Part shown: in pieces, positions 10,301 to 20,432 of the stretch
How the letters are laid out: each line of letters starts with the position of its first letter
How positions within the stretch are numbered: the first letter of the stretch is position 1
Origin: Piezodorus guildinii
Taxonomy: Eukaryota; Arthropoda; Insecta; Hemiptera; Pentatomidae
Direction of reading: 5' to 3'
NCBI GenBank assembly: GCA_023052935.1
Contig: CM041292.1
Location: forward strand, 204,561,799 to 204,625,798
DNA length: 64,000 nucleotides
Notes under the pieces: generated by a model
Database searches by the model: none
What the model was told of the DNA's origin: nothing
What the model saw: only the letters and a program-made list of their open reading frames with translations
Made by a program: the position numbers and the translations under genes

Positions 10301-13300
10301 ATACGCCGATGATTTGGTACTGCTAGGGGAAGACACGGAAACTAAACAACTAAATACAAGTCCGTTAATAAAAACCGGTAAATAAATAGGACTCGAAATA
10401 AATACCGAAAAGACAAAATATATGATTTGTAGCAGAGACGGTGGCGATCATAGTGATATTGATATATCAGGGTATACTTTTGAACACGTAGAGAAATTTA
10501 AGTATTTAGGTTCAATGATAACGAAAAAAAAATCCAGGAGGAAATAAAGTCCTGGTTAAACGTGGGAAATGCGTGTTATAATTACTTAGCTTCTGTCTAA
10601 AAACTTAACGGTTAGAATTTATAAAACTGTTATTCTTCCGACGGTGAAACGTAGCCGCTTACTTTGAAGGATGGACAACGGCTAATGGTTTTAGAAAATA
10701 AGGTACTAAAATATTTGGTCCGAAGAGAGATGTGGCTACTTGGGAGTATAGAAGGTTACACAACGCGGAAATTTTCATATCAATCTATATTATTATCTAT
10801 ATTGTTAAGTCATGTTTTATTTCAAGAGTCATTTTCAACTTTAATCGTTATTACCTTGAAGCATATACATTTATAAATTTAAATAAATAAAAAAAATTAC
10901 TATTTCTTTTGATTTATTCGAGTATAATAATCAGAACTATTATTTTAAGCATATTTTGGACTTTTATTAGCTGTATGTCTATATTTATAAAAGAAAGTAC
11001 CACTCAATTTTCTGGTATCTAAAAAATTACTATGGTTGCGAGGCTAAAATTTTTCCTGGATGTTCGTCTTACCGCCTAGATGTGCAATAAGGCAGGATTT
11101 GAAAATCTTCGCCCAAAAAGTGGTTGAACAACCTAAACGTAAAATTGTCTTAATCTGATATGTATCAGCAAAGGTACAACGATTTTATAACAAATATATT
11201 TAAGCATATTGCTGTTGTTATCTGTTCGTTTAACGTCACTTTTATACTACTATGGTTAATCGTATGATGACTAATTTTTTCCTCTTCAAGTTTAGTTAGG
11301 GTAGAGATCTTTAACGAGTTCATGGAATCGCAAAGGCTTGGGACCACCATTTTACGTCCCCTTCGAAGGAGGGCATAACTAAGGTTGTTTTTTACTCCCA
11401 TTAAAAAATCTTATGGGCACCTGGCTGGTCACTACATACAGGTGATCGACCCATTTAAGCATATTGCGTTTCATATCTGTTTCGAGTGTAGTTTCCTATG
11501 AAAATATATTCAATTGTTATTTATTTTTTAAAAAATAAATGTGCGTATTTTTTAAATAGCAAACCAGCTTCTACTGGTTTGCTATTGTAAATTTGACAGG
11601 AAGAAGTCAAGATCGGGCTTTAAATGATAACAAAGAGTAGCCGATAGTTGATATTTATTATAGCCAATCTCACCATAAACGCACATAAATTAATACGAAA
11701 TGCAATATTCGCGAGCAAAGTTGCGTGACACAGCTAGTGAACTTATAAAAAATTAATTAATTTCCTTAGAGTATCTTTCCAATTATGAAGAGTACATAAA
11801 TTTAAATAAATTCTACAGTAACAGTCTCATTGTTTATTTATTCATTAATATTTTATTTACAATAATAAATAATAGATAATATTCATAACCTCCAACCACA
11901 AGTAATGTTTTTTTATTGATATTTTTTGTAAGGTTGGGGAGTGGGAGTGAAGTTCAATATTTAGTCTACTCCTTGCCTGATGTTGAACATTTAAACAGAA
12001 TATGGATACATTAGAAAACTGTAATAATGTAATAGTTAATAGGCAATTAAGATTGGGAGAAGACCAACGGGAAGAATAGAAGGCAGAGAAGGTGCTCCTT
12101 AAGGTTAAAAATTAGAAGGCGGACTATCTTAAAGAAGATTGTAGGCAACGTTAACTTGTTGCTATAACTGGCGACTAGACCTTGTCACAACCCGTGTTGC
12201 ATATTATGCAAGGAAGGGTGTTTAAATAAATAAAAATAAATAGTTAATAGCCAATTAAGTTTTAACAAATGACCATTATTAAACGAAAATATGAATATTT
12301 TAAGAATTGACCAATATTGAAAGATATGATTTATGTAAGCAAAAATAAAATACTAGAATAATTTATTATAGTGTGATGGAGAATTATTTAATTGTGATTT
12401 TTATTATTGTTAATTGTTGAAATGTAATATGATATTAAATTTTCATTAGTTGCAGACCAGAAATTCTGAAGATGAGGCGTATAAGCCTCGAAATGTAGAT
12501 TGTTGTATTGATGAATAAATAAACAATATTTAAAAGAAGAGACTGTTCCTGTAGAATTTATTTAAATTTATAATTAATTTATTTTTATGAATAATTTATC
12601 CATGAGTAATCATAATATATGGTCATAATGCATTTATTATACTTACATCATTAAAAGCAATGAAAGGGACAGAAAAGGTTAGAGTATTATTTCCAACAAA
12701 TTTTGTAGTGGCATCTGCTTTTTCAGCAACTAGAGCATCTCCTTCTGTAGTTTTGAAACAATTTGTAATGTTCGCAGTGACGTTTCCAGCATGAGAGGTG
12801 CACTAAATCATAGAGAATACATATTATTCAAGACACTGATATGTAAATTAGTAACAATTAAATGTTTACCATTTATAATTTAAATGTTTAGTAGCCATGA
12901 AATAAATTGACCTCTATTAGTAAAAACTCTAAATCTAATAAATTTATCGGGTTGCTTCACATGAAATGTCCGTTTTTCTAGTTTCTGAAATACATAAAGG
13001 ATTTTACAAGTCTCTGTTGTTTTCTTCCGAATGTTTACATATTTAAAGTAAACAGTTACTAATCATCTACCTTTGTTTTATAAACATTAGCTTCCCAATC
13101 AATTACCCACTTGTTAGTATACCTCCAAATATGAACATGGAAACATGCAATTTTGTACGAGTTTAAACTCGGCCATTCAGCAGCTGAGGCCGCTAGAAAT
13201 ATTTGCAAGGCTTCTGGAGAAGGGAGTGTTAATGAACGGACCATTCGCCGTTGGTTTGCTAAGTTTTCAGCTGGGGATACCGACTTGAAAAACTTGCCCC

Positions 13301-16300
13301 GAGGAAGACCTCCGTCCGTAATAGACAACGATGTCCTCAAACATACAGTAGAAGGAAACCCCTACCAAACAGTTGAAGGACTCTTAGCACAACTAAATGC
13401 AAGTGCATCTACCGTTTCCAGACATTTAAAGTGTATTGGGAAAATATAAAAGCTTGATACATGGGTGCCTCATGATCTCACTGAGCGGCAGCAAGACCCC
13501 ATGTTTCAAAACATACCGTGCAAAAATTGAAAGAACTGGGCTACGAAGTGCTTCCGCACCCACCATATTCTCCCGACTGTTCTCCAACAGATTACCACCT
13601 GTTCAGGAATTTAGACAACTTCGTCAAAGGAAAACTTTTTGAAAATGATGATCAAGTGAAAAGTGCGTTTTCAGATTTTGTTTCACTTCAAAGCTCAGAG
13701 TTTTTCAGTTCGAGGATAAAAAAAGTTGGAGTCACGTTGGGAAAAATGTGTTGAAAAAGAAGGTAAATACTTCGAATAAAATGATCTTGTTTTCATATCG
13801 TATTTTAATAAAAATCCTTTACCTTGAAAATGGACATTTCATGTGACACAACCCATATAAAGAAATGACATTCCCTTCCCAAGTATGTAAAAGTTGTAAT
13901 AGAGACTTTCCTCATCGATGGAACTTCCACGGTTTGCACAGATGCAATCTACGATACAATAAGGAAATAATTCTGAGTGCTTGTTGCAAAATGAAAATGG
14001 TAAGAGACACTTTTTCTAGAAAAGATAGTCTTCAAATTCTACTGTTAATTCGTTTTCGTTTAGAAGGTGGATCGTTTTTTTATTTGCACAAGGTAGAGTA
14101 TTCATAATAATTAAAAAGTTATACATAGAAATTATTTTTTAATTTTATTTTTTTTCTTATTTCAGTAAATATTACTTACATCAGTTAATATTCATTTATT
14201 GTCATTGCGAACATAGTTTAAATTACTCAAAAAGGATTATATTGAATGTTAAATAGTTGACTATATGATGATAATGAATGAGGAGGCGATTTGAGTGTTA
14301 GGGTCACTAATTGATTACAAAATTAGTAAAAATATTATAACTAGTGGTAAATGCGATAACTATTATATTTATAATATTTATAACAGTAAGCTAGACTCCT
14401 AATGAAGACAATGAAGCCCTATGAATCAGCTCACCTAACAGGCACAGTGAAAGGAAATTCCTAGGACGACCTCACTGGCCCAAATAATCGTGTTTATATT
14501 AATGGGCATCTGTTACTTGTAACCTTATTATTATTGTATCATATCAGTTATTGGAATAATGGACTAACCATACAGTGACTGCAATTGAAAAAATCTGGTG
14601 CCGGCAACACACGACTTTCACTTACCTCTGTTTTTAAAATCGATTAAAGAATTTTCAAGTACAGTAAGTTATAAAAATGAGTGAAACCATTAAAGAATTA
14701 ATTAAATGGAATTTCTATAGAAAACATGTGTTAAATTAAAAAATCTATTATACTATGATCTAAAATAATCAGTTAGTTTTATCTTCTTTTCATCACTCTC
14801 CATTAACTTTTAAAAAGCTTTTGTATGAGATAATATTTTTCTAAAATCTTTAGCTTTCCAACGGTATATCATACATATATATTACTGTTCTTGTGTTCAA
14901 AAACAAAAAATTCATTTAAAAAATATATTTTTCAGTTTTATCCTTTAGTTGTTTTTCAAATTCGCACAACTTACATATTTAGCTGTTATTTATCAATACT
15001 AACAAGATAATATGTTTTTTTTTTATAGAATCTACAAAATTAAAGGTACTTTAGGGGAAGAAAATTTAAAATATCAGCATTTAAGCCCTGTCAGAACATT
15101 TTAATCAGAATGAAAACTACATGATATTAAAGCCTATTAAATTTTACATCAATATAGCGAGTTTAATCAAAATCGTCGGAACTGTTTTCGAGAAAATCGA
15201 AAAAAAGTGTAAAATGCATGGTATAAAGTGGCACTTCTGGTAAGCTCATTTTGATGAAAAAGGTCTTGTAACGTCTCGGGCATATATTTGCCTTTAATAT
15301 GAAATTTCAGTTTCATAGGACTTACCGTTTCCGCCCAGGAGTTACCACACACACACACACAGACGTTTTTGCGGGACTTGGTTATTTGGACTCAGGGGAC
15401 CCTAAAACGTGTATTTCCATTGAAAACTGGAATTCTAAAATTTTCACGATCGCAATACTTCCCCTTACTATATATAGTAAATGAAAGTAAAAAATGTTGA
15501 AGATAATAAATGCTAGAGGCTGAATACTAGAAATGTGAAAACTTTGCAAGGCTTTGCAAATATTTCTCAATAAAGTGATTTAAAATAATTTTCTAGTGAC
15601 ATCTCACGGGTCCCTGGGGGTTCACAGAACACTTGTTGGGAACTATTATGAACGATGCCGTGCTACTTACATTAATATGGAATTGTAGTTAAACGAAGGA
15701 GAACTTGTTCACAAAAAATCCACTTACAAACAAAAATCTAATACTCAGAATCGATTCTTACCACTTTATCTGTGTCTGGGTATGGAATAGTTTGATTCAC
15801 TGGTGTTGTTGCATTCATCAAACATCCAATATAATTGAGGAGCATCTTTTGGTCTGTAATATATCTCATTGCGCAAGCATGAACTTTATTACCATCGCAC
15901 TCAGATGACCCATGTTGGCATTCATATTTGTTATCACCGATCTGAAAAAAACAAACAAAACAAAACATTAACGACCACTTTAAACATTTCATAGATTTCA
16001 ATGAAATTTCTGATTTTTGTTCTTAATGTTTCCCCTCATCTATTACGACTAAACCGAACAGCCATATATATAACGACAATTTTATGACATGCATTATTAA
16101 TATAAAGAAGAAGAAAAAAACAACTTTATTCTAGGACTAAGTCCCCTAAGAATAACATGAAATTTAACATAATAAAATATCCACATCTGGCCAAGATACA
16201 AAATTAATGAGGAAAAAAGAAAATACATTTAACATAAGTAAAAATTAAAAAAAAAAAAAATGATAAGAAATAAATACATTTGGTGACAATATAATTAACT

Positions 16301-19300
16301 AATATTTAAAGCTTTTGATTAAACTAAAAGAAAATGCACAAAAACAAAAGTACAGTTATTTCAACTTCATCTTTCTCTCATGCACTTCAGCAGCCAAGTT
16401 GCCGCATTGTTCTTTCAGTTTTATTCCTTCTCTGCTGCATAAATGGTAGGGAACCACTGTTCCTCTGGTAGTCTGAGCAACTTGTAAAAAACTAGCTTTG
16501 ACAGGGTTGCACCATGCACTAATCTCCCCTTTACCCCTAGACAATATTTCCTAGAATCACCTTTACCAAACCATCTACTACCAACATGCTCCATCTACTT
16601 TACTTGAAAATAGACCGAACTACTCTATCCATTATGTTTTTACTAAAGGAGGAAATTCCAATTTGGATCTTCTGAGTTGCTATGAGTACACAGCATCCCG
16701 GATCAATCTTGAAGACAATTTCAAATAAAAAAGATAGAGGGAGATTCTGCCAAATAGAAATATACAGACTTTCCTGATTTCGAAATCGCTCATGGACATA
16801 TAAAAATCAAGCCTAGCCTCGATATATGTGGTGATGCAGGATTCTCAGTGAGTCCAAGATTATGGTCTCCGCTATGTTAATCATACCTTTCTTGTCATCT
16901 TCTCTATTCTCTGGAATTTCCTACCTACTTATATTTGCCATGCTGCATCTCTATTGTCATTCCAATACCTTTTCTCATCCCAAAAAGATGTTTAGAAATT
17001 ATGATATTTAAATTCTAGACATCACACTTTGAAAGAAGAAAAATAACCGTTCATTGTCCATATTTTATAATAATTTATTTTTCATTTTATTCTACATGAT
17101 TATCTTCTGAAAATTAGAATAATAGAAGCAATTTACATCACCAAAAACATCCAACAAGTTTGTAATTTCCAACAGGATACCCACACTTAATGCAATAGTT
17201 GTATATTTATTTAACGTCACTTTATGCTACTATGGCTAATCGGACGATGCTACAATACAATTTTTTACTCCCATTAAAAAATCCTAGGACCACCTTCGAG
17301 TTTGAACCCGTGACCTTTGGCATAGGAGGCTGTTATGCTAGCCACCCAACTACAAGTTATCCCTCAATGCAATAGTTATACCAACATCATATCACAACTC
17401 AAAATATAACGGCTATAATATAATGGATATATAATCAATTTTTCACTCAATCCCTTTTGAGATATTTCCGTGTAAACTTCGCAAAAAATGAGTTTCCGCC
17501 ATTTTTGAAAATTCATATAAAAAAAAGTCTATATTCTCAAGAATGAAATTTTCGTAACTAGTAGGGCTGTTACTATGTATGAAAAAAATAATCGAAGGTG
17601 GGTCTCTTTTCCTTTATAGACTTTTAACTGCTAAAAGCATTATTTTATATTAATTTTTCAAACCACTTTCTTCAATTTTAAGGTAATAAGTTTTAAAATT
17701 AATAAGTAGTGTAAAATTACCAGAATTAAAGAGATTTTCCCAACACATGTTTTCAGTCGTGAAGCTGATTTTAAACGGCTACAACACTAAAAGCATTTAA
17801 GTGAAAGTGAAAAAAAAACAGAAAAACAAATTTATCCACGGTTTTTTATTTATGAAAGGAAAAGAATAACTGGTAAAAAAGTCATTTAAATAAAAAATGT
17901 TGAGTGGTAAGGTCTGGACGATTTCGAATGAATTGACCCATATATATTTATTATATATTTACCCACAATTGTAAATAGTAATTAATTATGTTCCTTTTGT
18001 TTGTTGGCCAGACATTTATATTTCAACTGTACATAACTGTTATTCTAAAGGGATCTAGAATAAAATTATTTTCTATTTCTAGTCTGAGTGAGTATCCTCT
18101 CTCCATGGAAGCTTCTGCTTCAATACAGTTTACTCCTTAAATGTCACTTTTATGCTACTATGGCAAATCGGACGATGCTACAGTAGCAGTCCTAAATTTT
18201 GCCTATCCAAGTTTTATTAGGATAGGGATCTTTAACGACTACCTGACATCACACAGGCTCGAGACCACCTTTTAAAGTCCCCTACAAAGGACAGCATAAC
18301 TAGGGATTTTTTACTCCCATTAAAAAATCCTAGGACCACCCACAGGTTTGAACCCGCGACCTTTGGCATAGAATAGTCATGCTAGCCACTACGCTATGGG
18401 AAACCCCACTTCTGTACAGTTGTCTTGAATCTTTACAGGTCTTTCCTTTATAGCTCTTAACCAAAATAAAGAACCTTCATTTTCCTACAGTTACCGGAGG
18501 ATGATTCAACACAAGACACTGTTGAACAACAGTGAGGTAGTATTAGCATACTCCTAGTGGAGTGGGCATAATCGAATGACGGTTATGGGATCATTCGATT
18601 ATTTCAATCATTCGAATTAATCGGTTAGGAGAAACAAATGATCATTCGAACTGAATTGTTTAAGGATAATCGAGAAATTATAAGGAGCTGAGATAATCGA
18701 ACGAACTTTTTTTTTTTTTTTCTTTTGCTCATCACATAAATTATATACATATTTCACATAGGCTCAGCCATGATAGAGACTGGATGCATATTGTCATATT
18801 GTGGCATATTGTCTCTCAGAATGCATATTAACCATTCGATTATTTAATTCATCGAACTCCGATCATCCGATTATGCCCACCCCTACAGTATACAGGTCCT
18901 ACATCTATTTTATGTTCGCACTCTTGTTAGGACTAATCTTGATGTTTCCTCTATGTTTAATAATAATAATTTGATCTTCAAACTCTTTTGAAAAATCTAC
19001 TCTTCATGTGATCATCACAGACTCTCAGAATTCTTTCTTACTTTTATAGAAACTATTCTTCAGGAGCACTGCGTGTATTGTATCAAGTAAAGGAATATGA
19101 CCAGGAGTGTGACTTTCCTCCTTGTCATGAGGAGATTCATTCCTCTAGTGTGTTAACTCAATGAACTTGTAGCGGAGTGGGTACTCTAACCTTCAGTTAA
19201 TTGTACCACTTGCAGGCATAAATCGCGTTAGCCACTTGGTCACATAATTTGTCTAATTCATATTTTTGGTTGTGAATATTTTTGATATGTTCATTAAATT

Positions 19301-20001
19301 TATTTGTATATATTTTATAAAATGTGTACCAGGTGGCTAACCAAAAAGTAACCTTCCTGTAAATAAAACATCTGTTTTTTTTAATGTTGTTGATAAAGCT
19401 TGTATGAAGATAATAAAATGTGCTTTTTGGTTATAAAAGTTTAAATTTATAAGTAAGAATTAGTTTTAACGAAACAAGTTAAAAACTCAATACGTTGCTT
19501 CTTGATAAAAAAGAAATGGTAATAAAATGAATTTAAAATTTACATTGAGGTTCTCCTGAAAACTTTGCAAACACTGAAAGAACAAGTTCAGAGTTTTCAG
19601 AGCTAAATATCTTTCAAAACATTAGAAAAAGTATATTAACATTGAAAAAAAATCTGCATCAATCCTCCACTTGTACCTTCAAGAAACCAACAAAAGAATT
19701 TAAACATTTGACTACACAGTACTACAAGTAAGATTACAAATAATGTTTAGGATTCTCAAGGATACACCTATCTCGTTATGGGTAAAGAATATTTGATTCA
19801 CTAAAGCAAACGTTATTTTTTATATTTGATATAAAAGATTACTTTACTTACTTTATTAGCTTTTCCAAAAGGGATGATCTCAACAACTGGGGAAATGTTA
19901 TAGAAGTTGTGGTTTTGTTGAGTGTATGTCGGTATTAACTTGGTTATGAAGAATTTGATGCTATCAGGGCATAATGACTCATAGTACACAGAGACTTTAA
20001 C
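7195..20001 (-). CDS. GILT-like thiol reductase gene (four exons; first exon not found)
   Basis: Gamma-interferon-inducible lysosomal thiol reductases reduce disulfides in endo-lysosomes, and insect members have been linked to immunity. Four minus-strand exons with GT..AG borders join in phase 0 into 220 residues (50+60+52+58). The joined protein has YYESLCPDS (a CxxS active-site form, common in invertebrate GILTs where mammals have CxxC), the signature CQHGSSECDGNKVHAC, a VPFIAFND block and two late cysteines. At least seven N-glycosylation sequons fit a secretory-route protein. The signal-peptide exon is absent, so the gene probably starts upstream in the long transposon-filled region above 20 kb or beyond the window. 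Introns of 3.9, 3.0 and 5.3 kb are packed with mobile elements. No frame breaks are seen in the four exons. The C-terminus carries an unusual hydrophobic tail. Confidence 0.88.
7655..7925 (-). mobile_element. Probable tRNA-derived SINE, family C
   Basis: A minus-strand B box GTTTGAATCCC (7876-7866) sits in GC-richer sequence inside AT-rich intron DNA. The body contains 'ggcatggccttataggccct' near the distal end. The A box is not convincing and no target duplication was seen. Confidence 0.4.
8150..8505 (+). pseudogene. Degenerate LINE 3' fragment
   Basis: One frame reads RMQDSRMTKQLFHIITKSK then PEWLKEVQRDLDSI before a stop, and a second frame continues to a (AAT)n-like tail near 8490-8505. 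This pattern (R.DDSRMTK.I.., W..EV..DL) is the C-terminal tail of many insect LINE reverse transcriptases. The three chance frames over it on the minus strand are shadows. Confidence 0.5.
8506..9750. other. GILT intron 4 sequence, little recognisable
   Basis: AT-rich intronic DNA. A GC-richer patch at 8750-8900 gives short frames on both strands but nothing recognisable. Around 9167-9215 the motifs GTTTCGGC and GGCCGAAAC flank 'cactgctgcctcagaaaagtag', resembling a decayed hammerhead-type block without a CTGANGA core. Confidence 0.35.
10075..10870 (+). pseudogene. RTE reverse-transcriptase fragment inside Helitron 2
   Basis: Homologous to 905-1720. The sequence 'ggatacgccgatgatttggta' keeps the YADD codons, but stops (for example 'aaataaatagg' at 10380) and frameshifts disable it. 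The 70-residue frame at 10664-10876 is part of the remnant. Confidence 0.75.
11222..11452 (-). mobile_element. Degenerate tRNA-SINE piece inside Helitron 2
   Basis: SINE body words 'taacgtcacttttat', 'tagggtagagatctttaacg', 'gggaccaccattttacgtcc' and 'ggcataactaagg' in minus orientation. Slightly more complete than the piece in copy 1. Confidence 0.65.
11798..12573. mobile_element. Inverted-repeat element with hammerhead-like motif
   Basis: The ends pair: 'aaatttaaataaattctaca..acagtctc..tgtttatttattcat' at 11798-11850 is the imperfect inverse of 'atgaataaataaaca..gagactgt..tgtagaatttatttaaattt' at 12510-12573. A hammerhead-like block lies just inside the right arm (12462-12501). A GC-richer patch at 12040-12240 resembles a LINE tail but has no frame. 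It occupies the last GILT intron. Confidence 0.5.
12462..12501 (+). ncRNA. Hammerhead-like ribozyme motif
   Basis: Order: stem I AATT, CTGAAGA (12466-12472; fits CUGANGA), one extra T, stem II GAGGC/GCCTC around GTATAA, GAAA (12490-12493), TGTA, stem I GATT. All core positions are present. Stem III could only form as an ATGT dimer with wobble pairs. Candidate only. Confidence 0.4.
12647..12802 (-). CDS. GILT-like exon 4
   Basis: Acceptor CTATGATTTAG|TGC and donor GAT|GTAAGT. The 52 residues begin CTSHAGNVTANITNC and end FSVPFIAFND. This matches the conserved 'C..s.eG..L....' and 'fVPwi..N' region of GILTs. Three sequons (NVT, NIT, NNT). It lies in a short open frame. Confidence 0.87.
12947..13855 (+). 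mobile_element. Internally deleted mariner element
   Basis: The inverted ends match (GGGTTGCTTCACATGAAATG at the left; the right end is its near complement at 13831-13854) and are flanked by TA (12945-12946 and 13856-13857). Length is about 0.91 kb against about 1.3 kb for intact mariners. It lies in GILT intron 3. It is non-autonomous but keeps both ends. Confidence 0.85.
13135..13755 (+). pseudogene. mariner transposase remnant
   Basis: The N-terminal DNA-binding region is open to 13449: LYEFKLGHSAAEAARNICKA, TIRRWFAKFSAGDTDL, GRPPSVIDND and VSRHLKCIGKI. A second piece (13445-13530) has the mariner WVPHDLTERQ motif. A third frame (about 13518-13754) gives LPHPPYSPDCSPTDYHLF, holding the last catalytic aspartate. 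The middle of the protein with the first two catalytic aspartates is deleted and the frame shifts at least twice. It cannot encode an active enzyme. Confidence 0.85.
13858..14590. other. GILT intron 3, unrecognised
   Basis: AT-rich intronic sequence. The 80-residue frame at 13865-14107 has no recognisable features. Confidence 0.4.
14593..15492 (+). mobile_element. Helentron-like (HINE-type) element F1, full length
   Basis: A near-complete member of the main repeat family. It starts ATCTGGTGCCGGCAACACAC with the sub-terminal ACTTTCACTTACC, has CACACACACACA near 15347-15360, and ends with the palindromic CTTACTATATATAGTAA and TGAAAGTAAAA. It has no ORF and sits in GILT intron 3 on the opposite strand. 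Confidence 0.7.
15762..15941 (-). CDS. GILT-like exon 3 (GILT signature exon)
   Basis: Acceptor TTTTTTTCAG|ATC and donor GTG|GTAAGA. The 60 residues contain CQHGSSECDGNKVHAC, an exact fit to the family signature CQHGx2ECx2Nx4C. ITDQKMLLNYIGCLMN follows. Sequons NAT and NQT. Phase 0 at both ends. The longer frame continuing to 15738 reads into the intron. Confidence 0.93.
16100..17000 (-). mobile_element. Possible old LINE remnant in GILT intron 2
   Basis: The 3' end phrase (minus strand) TTCTTAGGGGACTTAGTCCT near 16130-16155 resembles the one at 29566-29592, suggesting the same LINE 3' UTR. The moderately GC-rich 16340-16980 part contains a 62-residue minus frame (16544-16356) that I cannot match to a reverse transcriptase. 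Confidence 0.3.
17201..17365 (-). mobile_element. tRNA-SINE family A, internally deleted
   Basis: Flanked by the direct repeat AATGCAATAGTT (17189-17200 and 17366-17377). It keeps the tRNA-like head (minus B box in 'gggtttgaacccg' context) and the tail end 'taacgtcac..tatgctactatgg' but lacks the middle. Confidence 0.75.
17378..18129. other. GILT intron 2, unrecognised AT-rich DNA
   Basis: No coding frame and no clear repeat match. Confidence 0.4.
18130..18405 (-). mobile_element. tRNA-SINE family A, near full length
   Basis: Minus-strand copy with all body phrases: 'aatgtcacttttatgctact', 'gatctttaacga', 'gggattttttactcccatta' and 'cacaggtttgaacccgcgac' (B box). A possible short flanking repeat is 'tacagtt'. 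Confidence 0.75.
18554..18884. mobile_element. hAT-like MITE, second copy
   Basis: Same family as 6245-6536: left end 'tagtggagtgggcataatcg', right end 'gattatgcccacccctac', ATCATTCGA-rich interior. It carries an extra T-run near 18707-18721. No clear target duplication, so it is older. Confidence 0.65.
18890..19850. other. GILT intron 2, mostly unrecognised
   Basis: A faint tRNA-SINE-like stretch near 19170-19250 on the minus strand ('agtggctaacgcg') is the only suggestion of a repeat. No gene. Confidence 0.35.
19852..20001 (-). CDS. GILT-like exon 2 (active-site exon)
   Basis: Acceptor: a pyrimidine tract ending TTTTTTCAG, then GTT AAA GTC. Donor: AATAAA|GTAAGT. The 50 residues run from VKVSVYYESLCPDS to EIIPFGKANK. 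CPDS is the CxxS redox motif, and the segment ending PFGKA matches the GILT 'vPyGkA' position. It starts and ends in phase 0. One sequon (NIS). Confidence 0.9.
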
Positions 20002-20267
20002 CTGAAAAAAAGAAAGAAAAAATGTTATTATATTTTCTATAAAAAACAAAATCTTAATATGTATCTCAAATGTTTGAAGAAAAATTCAATACTATAATAA
20101 TAAATAACAAACGCACACATAAATATATATATATATATTTTTTTTTTTGCTTTTTTTTTTGCCGTGATAATTTGGTATTATAAAAGCCGGAACTCTTCAG
20201 CAACATTTTCTCACACAAATCCTCCAAAGTATTCAGATTATTACTACAATGTTAAAATATGGACTTG

Positions 20268-20432
20268 TAGTGGATTCACGCGCTCGCTCACAGATAGTGC
20301 TAGCAGCAGCAATCTGGGCTACCGGCCGAATATAAGAAGACACTATATTAAATAATATTGTATATTGTTACTAATTAATGCCATTGTAAATATTGTTATC
20401 TATGTAACTGTTTCATGAGAATAAATAAAGCA
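20268..20432 (+). mobile_element. Candidate solo LTR
   Basis: A TG..CA-bounded segment beginning TGTAGTGGATTCACGCGCTC, with 'cagatagtgctagcagcagc' and an AATAAA cluster just before the CA end. The GC-rich start and poly-A signal resemble a short insect retrovirus-like LTR. No matching second LTR and no flanking duplication are visible. Confidence 0.35.

Larger units (their letters stand above)
9752..11737 (+). mobile_element. Non-autonomous Helitron, copy 2
   Basis: Same 5' end as copy 1 (TC at 9752 preceded by A) and 3' end cacagCTAG|T at 11734-11737. It lies in the last GILT intron on the opposite strand. It differs from copy 1 by many substitutions and a deletion near 11530-11570. It carries the same captured RTE and SINE pieces. 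Confidence 0.8.

Noticed and set aside
16356..16544. A further GILT exon or separate small gene on the minus strand
   Set aside because: No acceptor/donor at its borders in the right phase, no GILT similarity, and exons 2 and 3 already join in frame across this region.
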